DNA of 36,266 nucleotides from Kiritimatiellia bacterium (GTDB taxonomy: Bacteria; Verrucomicrobiota; Kiritimatiellia; SLAD01): NCBI GenBank assembly GCA_007134735.1, contig SLKG01000131.1, forward strand, positions 1-36,266, read 5' to 3'. A program made the translations under genes and the position numbers. The notes beneath the pieces were generated by a model. It was given only the letters and a program-made list of their open reading frames with translations. It ran no database searches and was not told the origin of the DNA. Positions 17,667 to 32,600 of the stretch are shown one piece after another (positions within the stretch are counted from its first letter, which is position 1; each line of letters starts with the position of its first letter).

Positions 17667-20600
17667 CTAATCCACTTCCCAGATTACCCGATACGACCGG
17701 AACCGGTTGTCGGGCGATTCAATGTCCTCGTAATATAGATCTCCGCCCCGCGTGGATGTGAACCGCCCCTTCTGGTGCGAGCCCGGACCGTCCGGCGCGT
17801 CAACCCAGTTTATCCCGTCCTCCGTATATTCCACCCGGTATGTTTCGTGCCAGGCGCCGTGCCACATGATGGTGTGTCTTTCGGACGTCAGGAACTGCTC
17901 GACAATGTCCTCAAACTCGCTGAACCTGATTTCAATCGGCGCGGTGTTGGTGGCGGCGTACACATCGTCTTCATGCATCCCGATTACACGCCATCGTCCG
18001 TCGAAGGTATTGAAGTACGGGTCCGTCGTCCAAATAATGTACTCCTGGTAGGCGTCCACGTTTTCCTCGATGGTATGCCACGACACGCCTCCGTCGCCGG
18101 AGAATTGCACCGCGACCAGCACGCCCTCCGGAAGATTGTTCACGGCCCAGACCAGGGGTTGCAACAGTTCGTCCAGGGTTCCGATTTCCTGGCCCGGCGC
18201 GTTGAGGGTCCTCGTAACCACGCGGATATTGGTCGAGCCCTTGCTGGCAAATTCCGTGTTTCCGAACGCGCCGAGATTGACGCGGCCGGCGGTGGGATCC
18301 GGTTGCCGGTCAAACGGGGAGTCGGGATTGCCGCGCCCGATCGCCCAGGATGTTTCGACATCCTCCACAAAGGTATTGAGGGACGGATCATACCTTCCGT
18401 ATTCGCTCCTCAGATGGAAGTTCCCGGCGGACGCATTCTGCATTCGCGGATTGGTGATCGCGCTCCGGAAATCGTAATGCTGGCTCAACTGCCAGGTTCG
18501 CAAATTCCTGTTGGTGCCGAAGATATACCCATCCTCCTCGAAATAATAGATGTTGTAATCGATGAACATCTCATCCGATGGAATCTCGCTTCCGCTCAGC
18601 GCCACGTCATTGGACCCCGAAACCACGAATATATTATTCTGCAACTTGGTGTTGAGTATCGTGTTCTGCGCACGGAAACTGTAGTTCGAGTTCGCGACAA
18701 AGGTCACATTTTCAACCCGGGCAGTCCGGACGTTGCTGAGATCTATTCCTCCCAGATTCTTCCATACACGCAAATTCCGCAACTCCACGTTGCGCGAATT
18801 CCCCGCCAGTATGCCTACCGTATTGCTGTAACTGAAGACCCGCTCCACCTTGACATCCCGCGTGCTATTGAGCCAGACGCCCCGTTGCGCGGTATGGATG
18901 GACAAATCCCGAAGCGTGACATGCGCGGCCAGAACATTAAAGCCCCGGCCTATGACCGTGTTCCCGCGGCGCAGCACGGTCCCGCCCAGCGCCAGGTTGG
19001 TACTGCCCTGGATCACCATGGGCCCGTGCTCCGCATCCCCACCGCGCGACCAGATGATTTCGGTATCGCCCACGGTATATGTTCCCGTATCCACGTAGAT
19101 CACATCGCCGCCCACGGTGTCGTAGGTGTCGAGCAGGTCCTGGATGGAGCTCTTCGGTGTGGCCGGCGTCAACCCGTCATTAGCGGGACTCCCGGGGGCG
19201 GTGGTATAGATATCGTGGAACACCCCGTTGTTTACAAAGAAATCCTGCGGGTCGTTCCGAACCGAAAACTCATTGTCGGTTTCGCCGTAATACACGCCCG
19301 GATTACTGTCCAGCACGACCCGCCACTTGGCAAACAGGCTGGATTCGAACTGGGTGGTGTCCCATGTATAGCTTCCCGCGGCCGCGGGCAATCCGGAAAC
19401 AATGGTGATCCATCCTCCCGACGGATCGGGCCGATACTGCAAGGTCACGGTCTCTTCATCCATACCGGCGCCTCGCGCCAGCCAGCGCAGAACCACGTTG
19501 GTGCCGCGCACAGCGCCGCCGTCATTGAGGGACATGGTACCCAGCCACGGGGAGGCGCTGGTCTTACTGGCCTGTTCGGTATTACCGTATGCGCCAAGAT
19601 TGATGCGTCCGCCATTGGGATCCAGCTCATGACCAAAGGCACTCCCCGGATTCCCCGCATCAATGGCGGGCGAATTTTGCAGATCGGTCATCCATATGCC
19701 CTCAAAATAACGGCCGGCCGAGGATTTCAGGTGATAATCTCCTCCCGCCTCATCCGCAAACAGCGGATCCGCCGAGATGCTGTTGAGATCCTGGCCTGAT
19801 CGTTCCTGCCAATACACCAGTCTCTCCCATAACCCTTCAGCGGTATTCCCGATCCACGCATTCCCGCGTGCCAGCAGAAGGTTGTAATCCGAACTCAACG
19901 TGCCGGCATCCCGCTGAATGATCTGGGAATTGGCAATCAGTATGTTGTTGAACAAGTCAAGAGACGAACCCGATCCCCGTTGACGAACGGCCACCCCGCC
20001 GCCGACAACCGTGTTGTTTCGAATTACGGTATTGGTCCCCGATACGGTTACGAGGGTGCCCGCTCCACGGGATATCACGGAATGCTCCAGCAGGGCCCGG
20101 GCTCCGCCGACGGTCAATGTTCCATCCCGGATTTCAACCCCTCCCGCATACACATCGTTGCCGGTAATCTCCAGCGATCCATCAATCATCCTGATATTCC
20201 GCGCCTGTCCGGCCGCTCCCGCAATTCTGAGCGAGGTGTTGGAAAACTGCATGTCCCGGAAGACAATATTCGTACCCGCCGCCCGAACGGCACCATGCCG
20301 AACCGCCATGTCCTCCAGCAGCATATGTCCGGCGGTAATATTCAGGAATACGGCGCCCCCCAGCGCCGTGGCGTCAAGCAGGGTGCCCGGCGCATTGGTG
20401 CTTCCGCGAATGGTAACCGGTCTACCCGCAGCGCCTTGGCTGTCGATCGTAATGGTCACAAGGTTGTTCGTGTCGAAATAATAAATACCTGTATCGATCA
20501 AAATGCGATCTTCGGGCTCCAAGTCCCAATCGTCGAATACACTCTTGAGCGTCGCCTTGGGCGCCGTCGGGAATATGCCGAACGCTTCGTCATCCCCCGG

Positions 20601-23600
20601 CGCCTCCGTGAAAACATTGTTCTCCACCGAGTGGTCGTTGACATAAAACGTGAACGGACCGTTCAAACCGAAGAATGTATCGGCGGTATGATAGAGGTTG
20701 GTATCGGCCTCCAGGATAACGCGCCATTGGGAAATGGGGCTGATCAATACGTCCGGATCTGTGCTGTCCCAGAAGAAGCCGTCCTGGTCTATCGGTACAT
20801 TCTCGGCTATGGGTTGCCAGTTTTCGCCCATTTCCAGGGAATACTCAAGGCGAACACGGTTGGTGGCATCCAGGTTCCCAAACGCCCAGTAGAGCTGAAT
20901 AATGCCGTTCATGCGCCCCCCCTGCAGGGCTGTAATGGCCAGCAACCATTCCCGGGTCAGGCTCTTGCTCGCCTCCGCTGTATTGCCGTACAACCCGATA
21001 TTGCGGCGTCCGCCGTGGGGCTCGGGCTCCATGCTGTAATCGGATTGCGGACTCCCGGTATCGATCAAGAAGGATGTTACCGTGTCGTTGGTAACCCACC
21101 CCTCTCCCCGTACATACCGTCCCACTTCGCTGAGCAGATGATAATCGTCATTCGCCGGATCGGCAAACAGGGGATCCCCCGATATGGATCGCCGGTCCTG
21201 CAACGTTTCCTGGTTCCATTGCGGCAGCCCGGAAAACAGGAATCCCGCGCGACGGGCATACGACGCGCCGCGATCCGCGAACAAGGCATTGTAATCGGAT
21301 CGGACGTTGGATCCCGAAGGAACATTGTAGATTACATTGGTCGGCGCGGCCATAGCGTGAAGCACGGAGTTGCTGATATTCAACGTGCCCTCAACGTTGA
21401 TGGCGTTAAGCCGGTTCGACCAGAGGATGGAACTGTTGATCCACGTGTTTCCGGCGCCCGAAACCATGGATATGCCCGACCCGTAGTGGCGCGTGATCAC
21501 GACGCGTTCGAACCGGTTTCCCGCGCTCTCGCTGATGCTAACCCCCGCGCGTCCCCCGTCCCGGATCAGAAGGTTTTTCAGAAGGTGACCGGTGGTCCGG
21601 GATGTGGGACCGCCCATGCGAATGGCAATATCGGCATTCTGCATGATCAAATCGCGGAATTCCAGGAACCGTACCCCGTACAGATCGAAGATCACGGCGG
21701 GTTCCCCGGCCATCGAGAAATTTCCGTGCCGAACACGGTGGAGTACCGTGCCGCCGGCCAGATGATTGGTACTGCCCTGTATGACCACACGATTCGTCGC
21801 CACACCCGAATCGTTGGCCAGAATGAGTATATTCTGATCGATTTCGTAAATGCCCGTATCCACGTAGATCGTGTCGCCCTGGTCAAGATCATATCGTTCA
21901 ATAATGGCGGATATCCGGTCCACCGGGGTCCATACGGTAATCCCGTCATTCGTTGCATGTCCCGGGGCCGCGGCATATACATCCCCTACCGTATTCGTAT
22001 CGTTGACGAAGTACGTGATCGGACCGTTTCGGATGGTGAAATTCTGCGGGGTCTGGTCCTGTAGCGAGGGATCGGATTCCAGTTCGATGCGCCACAGTCC
22101 CAAGGGCGTGGATTCCTCTTCGCTGAAATCCCAGAAATGCGTCTGATCCGCAACCGGCACGTTCGTCGCAATGGTGATCCAGGTCGCCCCGTCATTCGGG
22201 GAATATTCCAACCTTACGGTTTCGTGTTCATCCAACCCCCGGTGGAGCCAGTACAGCGGATGCGTAAAACTCACGGTTCCTCCGTCCCGCATGCTGACAA
22301 CCTTCAAGTCGGCGTTCAAGCGGTTGGTGACGGATAAACTCGCTTGCGCCGTATTGCCGTAGCGGCCAATGTTCAACCGCCCGCCATGGGGCTCGGGCTC
22401 GTGATCGTAGGGAGCATCCCGGTCGCCCGCGTCAATGGCCCAGGATGTTTCCGCATCCGGCTCATGAACGCCCGTTTCCAGATTGAACCGGCCCTTTTGG
22501 CTCCGCAGCCGGAAATTCCCCGAAGCAGGATCGGCAAAGAGCGGCGGCGCGACAACGCTGTGATGGTCCATGTTCCGGGCGTCTTGCCAGGCGCGGAGAC
22601 TGCGATAATCCACCAGCATAAAGGGATCGCGCGCCAGGCGCGTATTGCCTCCGGGCCAAATCATGTTGTAGTCGCCGGATATGGAAGCCTGCTCGTGTAC
22701 CGAATACGCGAGCGCATGCAACAGTGACGCGTCCAATATACTGTGTCGAACTACCGCGCGGGTTCCGGACCCCAGGGAGACGGCACCCAGTTGATTGCCC
22801 CAGGCGACACTCGAGAGGATATCCACGATGGACTGCGCTCCGGCCACCCGATATCCCCATTGCGCATTGTTGTAGGAAGCGGCCCTCGACAGCTTAATGT
22901 TGCGCGCATTATTGAAATCAAAGCCGAAGGTGGTCCCGTGCGCACTTACGTAATCCAATTTGATCTCCTGCGCGTTCACCACCCGGACTCCCCGCTGGGC
23001 CTGTCTCAAGTCCAGGTTATGCACGTGTACGTCGCGGGCGGCGATCAGCGTCACCAATGCGGCATTATGACCCGTTCCAACGAATCGGCTCCCGCCCGCG
23101 GCGAAATTCGTACTGCCCATTATGATAATCGGCCAGCCGGGCTGCCCGCTCTTCAGCGTGTCGCCTATCAGCCCGAGCCGCATGCCGTCCGTATCGGCAA
23201 TAATGTATTCACCCGTATCAATGTACAGAATGTCGCCCGGCCCGAACGGATGCTCCTGTATGGCCCGGGCGGGATTGTTCATGGGCTGGTTCGGAGAAAG
23301 ACCGTCGTTGTCGGAATGACCCGGGGCCGTGGTATAGACCGTGTTGTTCGTGTTCCCGTCGTTTACGTAGACCACGATGGTCTCATTCTTGACCGTGAAT
23401 GGCATGTCCACCGTATCCCGAAGATCCGGATCCTCATCGCTGACCACTCTCCACCGGGCATGCTGTGTTATGGGCACATTCGAGGCATCCCACATGAACT
23501 CGGATTCATATACGGGAATGCCCGACTTAAGCGGGACATAGGATATGCCGTCAGACGAGAATTCCACGGTTACGGTCTCCGACGGGTCCATGTTGCCCGC

Positions 23601-26600
23601 CACCCAATACAACCGCTGGGTACCAAAAACGACGCCGCCGTCATTGACCGATACCGCCAGTAACCAGGCATTTGTTTTGCTCAGACTGGCATACGGCGTA
23701 TGGCCGTAAAAACCAATGTTGACCCGCTCCCCATGGGGTTCCTGTTCCCGGTCCCAGGGGGAATACGGGCTCCCCGTATCAATGAGGGGCGAATGAACCG
23801 CATCGGATACCCAGTTGGTTGAAAGCCAGCGCCCCTCGACACTCATGGGATGAAAATCACCGGCGCCCGGATTGGCAAAGTGCGGGGCATGGCTCAAACT
23901 GTTCCTGTCCTGACCGAGAAATCGCTGCCAGTCGAGCATGCGCGGATAGAATTCATTCCCGCCGAAATCAACCTGACGCTCGGCCAGCACCGCCCCTTCG
24001 GTTCGCACAAGATTGTTGTAATCCGCCTGTATGGCCGTCACATTTTCACCCAGGACAAAAATGCGGGCATCGGTTTGGTGCGCCTGAAGCACACTATTGG
24101 AAATCTGCAGGGAACATCCCGCATCCACCCGCATGGCCACGGGATTGCCCCACGAAACCACGTGCCGGGCATTGACCACCGCCGCCCCCTCATCGGTGAC
24201 CAGTGACAGTCCAACAGCGTCGTTATTCCATAAAAGCACATTCTCCAGTCGCACATTACTCGAACCGGCGGCATGTACACCCTGGGCCACGTTGTTATAC
24301 GATTTGATATTGGACAGGGAAATGGAATCGGAACGGGTTATGCGCACGCCCGTATTCGCATTCCGGAAGGACAGGTTTTCGATCCGGATGCCTTCCGTTT
24401 CAAAGAATTCCAGCGTGGAACCCACCCGGGTTATGCGATCCATGACCGTCCCGCCGGCCGTCATGTTGGTACTCCCCCGGATAATGACGGGGCTTTCCGC
24501 GGTCCCGGCTTCGAAGATGCTCATCCGGGTAGTCACGTTTTCCTCATACACGCCCGTATCGATGTAGATCACGTCGCCGGGTTCCAACTCGTTGTCACGG
24601 ATGAGGGATCGAAGAGACGGTTTGGGCGCGCTGGGCAACCAACCCGTGTTGTTGTCATGGCCCGGCGCCGTTGTATATACGTCCCCGTTGGAAAGGGGAT
24701 GATTCACAAAATACGGAATGCTTCCGTCCTGGCGCAGACGGAAGAAATTGTCGTTCATGGACCACAAATTGGTGTCCGTCTGGCTTGTAATCCGCCAGAC
24801 TCCGGCAATCGCCCGGCCATAGGGGGCGCTGTTCCACAAATAGTACCCATGCGAGGCCGGAACCCCCGTCGCCACATTGGTCCAACTTCCCGCCTCCCCA
24901 CCCAACGGGGAAAATTCGATGGTTACCAAATGATTGGTTACGGGGCCGGCCGCCACCCAATGCAACCCGATATCGTCAAAATTCGAACCGCCATCGCTAA
25001 AGGTCAGTACACGAAGAACCCCTTCCTCCGGACTCTTGCTGGCCTGCGGCGTATTGCCGTACAATCCGATATTGGCGCGTGCCCCGTTGGGATCGGGTTC
25101 ATGACCATAGGGCGCATCGGCACGGGCGCCGTCAATCAACGGCGAGAAAGCCTCCATGGCATTGGTCACAAAGCCTTCACCGGGAACATAACGGCCGTAC
25201 GGGCTCATGGGATGGAAATCGCCCGTGTCGGGATCTGCGAATTTCGGATCCGCGCCCAGGCTGTTGGCATCCTGTCCGGTCCGCTCGTTCCATCTCGACA
25301 GCCGTCGAATGGGGAATGCCCCACCGGGATATGGCCCCGTCTGCCTGCCGATATAGGCCCCGGGAACGACATGAAACACATTATAATCCGAAGAGAGTAC
25401 GCCGGAATCGGATCCGTCTTCCCGCTCGATCCCGGCCGTTTCCGGCTTCAAGGCACCAAACACCGAATTCTCCACGGTTAACGAACTGACACGCGTCAAC
25501 GGGTCTTGCGCATAGGATCCCCCGCCCACGCGGGCCCCAACGGCATTCGACCAGAATACCCCGTGCTGGAAGTCGGTATTCTCCGACCGCCAGCTTCGCA
25601 GACCGCTTTCGGCATGGCCCTGTAGAAGCGTATGCCGCAGTCGCACCTCGTGCGATTCATTGATATCTATACCGATCAGGGCATCCCGGGCCGTAATCCA
25701 TTCCAGCGAAGCATAGGACGAGCGGGTTAATCGAATGGCAGACCCCGAACCCCGCGGCTCATTTCTGAATCGAATATTCCGGATAGAGACACCCCAGGCA
25801 TCCACCAGTTCCAGGGCCCGTCCGTTTTGCACCCGCGTGATCCGTGTTCCTCCCGCAAGTTCGTTGGTGCTTCCCTGCAACGTGACCCCGGCCGCGCCTT
25901 CAAACAACGGAAGCAGGTTGGTCATGTTGTTCCATGCGTTAAAGCGGGTCCACTCGATTGTCTGATCGATAATATAATTCCCGGTATCCATATAAATGAC
26001 GTCCCCGGGCTCCAGGTCATATTCATTCAGGATGGATTGCAGGGAATTCCTCGGTGTCGCGGGAGTTAATCCATCGCCATCCGAGGATCCGGCGGCCGTC
26101 GTATACACTACCCCCTCGGTGGATCCGTCATTGATATACAGGACCAGGGGATCGTTACGCAGGGCAAAGGGCTTCTCCGTCTGCCCGTACACACCGGGAT
26201 CGTCTTCGCTCCTGACCCGCCAGGCGCCGATCCATGTGGAGGGATGCCCGGTGGTGTCCCAGAACAATCCGCCTTCCGTTACCGCCACAATGTTGGTGGC
26301 GATCTCTTCCCAGGTGTTCCCGCCATCAGGCGAAAAATCGATCCGAACCGTATGCCCGGTCGCCGCTCCGTACGCCCGCCAGATCAGCCGGAAGGAATCC
26401 CCCCTGGCATATCCGCCGTCCCGGAGGGTAAGGGGGACCAATCGAGGCTCGGCGGGAGACCGGCTGGCTTCCGGTGTATTTCCGTACAACCCGATGTTGA
26501 CCCGGTACCCGTGCGGATCCGATTCCTTTGAGTAATCGGCCTGCGGACTGCCGCTGTCAATCAGCAAGGATGTATGGGCATCCGTCACAAAGGTCTTCAC

Positions 26601-29600
26601 TACCGGATCGTATCGACCGGCTTCGCTGAGCGGATGGAAATCTCCTCCCACCGGGTCCGCAAACAAGGGGTCACCCGCCAGGCTGTGCCGATCTCTTCCA
26701 TAATCTCGGATCCATTCAGCCAGATTCCGGGATTTCATGGGAAGCGGGACGCGGAGCGCATCGCCGGGCACAAAAGGATACGTACGCCGCGAAATATACG
26801 CCGGACCTTCCAACTGGAAGAAGTTGTAATCCGACCGGAGATCGGCGGCCCGATTCCACGAAAATACGGCGTTGGCGCTGAAATGCGAAAACACCGAATT
26901 CGAAAAGGAAACGGAACCTCCACTCATTTGCACCGCCCCCAACGCCGCTTCACCCACCGCATTGGACCACAGGACTCCGTGCCCCCAGGAAATGCCCGTG
27001 ACTCCGGCCAGTGAAAGGGCCGGTCCCGTCGTGTCCCGGATCAGGCAATGCCGGAATACTCCATTATGCGAACCGTCCGTCACCGAAACCCCGGTTGCCG
27101 CGCCTTCTATCCGTATATGACGGAAATCGAATCCGCGCGACCTCGTTAATCGAATGCCGACCTGCGCATTCCGAATGGTCAGATGCCGCAGGGCTATGTA
27201 CTCCGCATCGGTCAGGCTGATCGCCGGATTCAGGTCGGCGGCTTCGAAAACGGTTCCGCCCGCCGCATAATTCGTGGACCCGATGAGCGTGACCGGCCGG
27301 TTCGCTTCAAGGGATCCGGCATCCATACTGGTAATCGAAATGGTGCGCGTTAACGGATAGGTGCCCGTGTCGATATAGATAAGGTCTCCGGGTTCCAGGT
27401 CATAGGTCCGCAATATACTCCGAACGGAATCCTTCGGGTCGGAAGGTGTTGTTCCTGTATGACCGGGCAACCCGATATTCGTCGTGTACACATTGCCGTT
27501 CGTCGACGAATCGTTCACATAGAACGGAACCGGACCATTTCGAATGGCAAAGACCACGGTATCGGGCATTTCACCCGAGAGCGGTTCCTCCGTCTCACTG
27601 ACCACCCTCCAGCGGGCCAGCACGGTGGACGGCATCCCCTCGAGGGGCTGCGTGAATGAACCGGCGTCCGCCGGAATGCCGGCGGCCAACACGTCCCAGG
27701 AAGCTCCATTATCGGGTGAGAATTCTATCCGGACGGAATGCGATAAAGCCGCGCCCTGCGCCAGCCAATGGAACGTCACATTGGTTCCGCGAACGGTTCC
27801 GCCATCATAAAACGACACCGCATGCAACGCCGCGTTGGTGGGCGAATGACTGGCTTCGGGGGTATTTCCGAATCTTCCGATGTTGGCGCGATCCCCGTGC
27901 GGAATCGGTTCCTGGTCAAACGGAGCCGCAGGAGAGGCGGCGTCAATCAACGGAGAGGTCACCTCATCCGTGGCCGAAAAGCCCACCCCGGGGACATACC
28001 GTCCGCCCGGCGCCTGGGTCTTCAGATGAAAATCGCCGACGGCAGGATCGGCAAACAACGGGTCCTGCGCCAGGCTGTGCCGGTCGCGCCCCGTGGCCTG
28101 CGCCCAATTCCCAAGCCGCCGATAGAGATTCGGCAATTCCTGTCCGCCCACGGATTCCCGCGCCACCCATGCATCGTCCCGGACATGGATGCTGTTGTAA
28201 TCCGCATTGAGCAGGCCGCCGCCAAAATAAATGTAGGCATCCGGGCCGAACGCGCCCAATACGCTGTTGGATACCGAGATCCCGGCAAATCCGCGCACGG
28301 CATACCGGTTGGACCAGAGCAAACCCTGATCCCATACAACCTTCGCGGATTGGTCGGCCCACAACGCGTTCGTCGTCACGTTTCTGACCGAACAATTGAC
28401 CATGCGCGTCAGCATGGAACGTTCTATGTGGATCCCGTGCCCGCCGCCGATGACGTCCACCGCTTTCATCAGGGTGTTGGTTGCGTTGACGACATGCAGG
28501 GCGGCGCCGACCTGTCCGACGCGGTTGAAGGTGATATTCTTCAGCGTCAGTCCGCGTGTGGCGTCCAGCCGCAACCCGCCCCCCGTAAAGACCGTCCCCC
28601 CCTCGTCCCGGTTCGTACTGCCGATGATGCGAACCGGATCCTCTCCGTCGCCGGCATCGCGCTGGCTGATCACGAGGTTGCCGGAAAGGGTATATTCGCC
28701 CGTATCCACGTATACCACGTCACCGGGCCGGACATCGTAGCGTTGGAAGACATCGGCGAGCCCGGGCAGGGGAGAATCCGCCGATAACCCCGTATTTCCC
28801 GAAGCCCCCACGGCCGTGGTGTACACATCACCGTCGAGGGAATCATCGTTTACATAGAAAACGAAGTTCGTATTCCGAACCGCAAATATGACCTCATTGG
28901 TTCCGGACACCGGAGTGGATTGACTCTCGACGCGCCATCGCCCTTTCAGGGTGGAAGGCCATTCGGTGGTATTCCAGGTATACACGCCGTCCAGGGCCGG
29001 AATCCCGGTCGCCACCGTATCCCAGGAAGCGCCCCCGTTGCCGGAAAACCGTATCAATACGAGGTCGTTGGTTACCGCTCCCCGGGGCAACCAACGCAGG
29101 TTTACCTGTGTTCCTTTTGCCACGCCGCCGTCGTTGAAGGACAAAACGGTCAATGCCCCGTCGTCCGGGGTTTTGCTCGCCCATAACGTATTCCCGTATA
29201 ACCCGATGTTGACGCGTCCTCCGTTCGGGTCGGGCTCGTGCGCATAGTCGGCCGCGGGATCACCCGCGTCAATCAATGGAGAGGTGACGGCATCGGGCAC
29301 AAACAGGCCCGTACTCACATCGTAGCGGCCTTCCTGGCTCTTCAGGAAAAAGGAACCGGCCTGCGCATCCAAAAAGAGGGGATCATGGCTTAACGTATTC
29401 AAGCCCTTTCCGGTGGCCTGTTGCCATGTCGTGACATCGGGGTAGCGAAGGGGCGCGGAAAGACTCACATTATGAGGAGGCTGGGCTATGCGAACGACGT
29501 GGTGAACGGGGTCGGCGCCTTGGCGCGCATGGAAATTATTATAATCGCCGGTGAACGACGATCCCAGCGTCACCCGAATACCAATCCGGTTCGGCCCGAA

Positions 29601-32600
29601 GACCCCGATGATCGAGTTGGAAATCGCCATGGAGGAATTAGCGGCCAGCTCGATGCCTATGTTATTGTACCACATAACACCGTTGTTCCACAGCAATCCC
29701 GTGGATTCTTCGGCCTGAAGGGCCCAGCTCCGAACAGTGTTGGTCAATCCGAAGATGGAGGACCGGTTCATGACAATGTCCTGCGATTCCGCGATGCGGA
29801 AACCGTACCGATCCCCCGCCGAGCTCATACCGGTCGGAAAATCGATATGCACATGTTCGAACCGGCTGTCTTTTACCCTCTCCAGGTCCATGACACGCGC
29901 GGTATTCGTAAAACGCAGATGGGACACCTCGTAGGCTTCGACGTCCCTGAAACGAAAGGCCGGACCGCTCTTCAGCCCGTTGATCACCGTGCCGCCGGCG
30001 GTGTAATTCGTGCTTCCAATGATACGAACCCGGTTGGTGCCCCATCCCGACATCATGGCGCTGAAGGTGACCGGGGAGGAAAACGTGTATTCACCGGTAT
30101 CGATGTATATCCGGTCCCCCGCCTCGATATCGTACCGGTTCATCACTGCGTGCAGGGACGGCAACGGGGTATCCGGATCCAACCCGTCATGGAGCAGGTT
30201 CCCCGCCGTGGTCGTATACACATTTCCTTCCGTGTTGCCGTCATTCACATAATAGGATATCTGGCTGTTGTTGATCCGAAACGGCACGCTGTTGCTGGCC
30301 TGCAACGACGCGTCGTCCTCGCTGATGACCCGCCAGAACGCCCGGGGGAAAGTGCCTTCCACGGTCGTATCCCACCCCTCGTACACGCCCTGGGCCGCGG
30401 GGAGGCCGACGGCGATGTCCACCCACGTTTCCCCGTCGTCGGCGGTATACTGAATGCGGACCGTGTGCGACGTAGCTCCGCCCGTGGCAATCCAGTACAA
30501 ACTGTTGGTCCCGCGAATCACGCCTCCCCCGTAAAGGCTGACCGCCAGCAGGCGGGGTGTGGGCGGCGTGCGGCTGGCTTCCGGATGATTCCCGTACAAC
30601 CCCATATTCATGCGTCCCCCGTTCGGGAAAGACTCCTCCCCGTACGGTGTGCCGGGATGGGCCGCATCGATCATCGGAGAAGTTTCTCCATCCAACACGA
30701 AATCGTTCTGGGCCGGATCGAAACGTCCGGCTTCACTGCGCAAGTGGAAATCGCCGTTTGCGGGATCGGCTAACAACGGGGCATGCGTCAGGGAGTGCAT
30801 ATCGTTACCCGTGGCCGCCTGCCATGAGGTCAGGAAACGACGCAACAGGTTGTTCACCAACGCCAGCTCGGCATCGTCCCGCAACTGAAGGTTGTTGAAG
30901 TCGGACTGGAACCCGGAAACATTTTCCAGCGAATAGATCCGGTTGGTAATTCCCGCGGCCGTAATCAGTGAATTGCTGATGGATACCGTGTTCGCGGCGG
31001 AGTAACGAACGCCTCCGGCCCGGTTTGACCAGACGATACTCTGCCCGACGCGCACCTGATCGCTCTGATGACCGCGCAGTCCGAACCCCTGGTTGTCCGC
31101 CAGTACGGCCCGCGACACCCGTATATGGTTGTTTCTCTGGAGGAACAACCCGTCCCCGCTACCGCCCACGGCGCGAACCATGGACAACCCAATATGCTGG
31201 GAATCCCGGACACGAATACCGGTAGCGGCGCCTTCCACCACGATGTTGGATATGATCACATATCGGGCATGATCCACATCCAATCCCACTCCTCCGGTAA
31301 AGGCCAGAACGGATCCCGGTACCGAATAATGCGTGGATCCCAATACCACCACCGGGTTCCCGGAAACGCCGCTGTCCGCGGGGCCGATGGTCACCGTCGC
31401 GTGATCGGAATACATACCGGTATCCACGTACACCACGTCGCCCGGCTCGATATCGTACCGGTGGAACACGGTGGCAAGCGAATCCAACGGCCGTTCGGGC
31501 GTGGCCACCCAATTGGTCGGAGAACCGGGCGCGGTGGTCCACAGCGTATGGTTCATATCCCCGTTATTTACGTACCAGGCCAGCGGAGCATTCCGGATCG
31601 CGAAGAAATTCGTCGTTTCGGAAAATACGCCGGAAGGATTTTCGACAAGGCTGACCCGCCATAATCCGGCCACGGCCGTTTCAATGGCGGTGGTGTCCCA
31701 TAGATAGTATTCATCCGTCGCGGGGACGCCCGCGTGCAATTCGTCCCAGCTTTCACCGCCGTCGGCAGAAATCTCAATGCGCACCAGGTCGGAGACATCC
31801 AGGTTGCCCGCCACCCAGCTCAATGTCGCCGTTTCCTTGACCCATCCTCCCTGCCTAAGTGAAGCCGCATGCAACCACGGGGATTGACGGCCCTTGCTCG
31901 CTTCCGGCGTGTTCCCATACAGCCCGATATTGACCCGGCCTCCGTTCGGAGGCGGTTCGTTGGAAAAATCGGATGCCGGATCTCCGGCATCAATCAAGCG
32001 GGAAGTTACGGCATCCGCTACCCAGCCGCCGGACGCCGGATCATAGCGCCCCGCCGGGGTCCGCGTCTTCAGGTGAAAATCAACCGGCGGGTCGGCAAAC
32101 AGCGGATCCACACTCATACTCGCCCGGTCCTGTCCGGTTTCCGCGCTCCATGCGGACAGGCTGTCCGTATTCCGGCCCAGCGATGCGATGTGGCCGACCA
32201 TCGCCTGGTTCCTGGTAAATATGTTATTGTAATTTGCGACCACGCTTGCCGGATTCGCCGCGTGATAACCCAACGCACCCGGTGTGGATGCCACGATGAC
32301 GCTGTTGGTCATGCGAGCCGTCCCGCCCGCTACGCGCAGGGCCGTCCCGACATTGTTCCAAAGCACACTGTGCCGGAGCGTAACGTCGCCCGACCCCACA
32401 AGGACACCGTTCTGGGTGTTCTGCCGGCTGATCACACGTTCCAAGACAGTTCCCGGGGAATTGATCACGCGAATACCGGTATTGTTTTCGTAGGCATGAA
32501 CCCGCACCAGCCTGGATCCCTCCGCGTTGTTCAAACGGATGCCCTCATCCTGGTTGCGAAACCGGATATCGCTGACTTTCACATACCGGGCATTGTCCAG

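Noticed and set aside
17775-22064. Long plus-strand ORFs of 674 and 694 aa antisense to the giant gene (17775..19799, 19980..22064)
   Set aside because: Low-complexity His/Arg/Gly/Pro-rich translations mirroring codon bias of the repetitive minus-strand gene; no recognisable domain.
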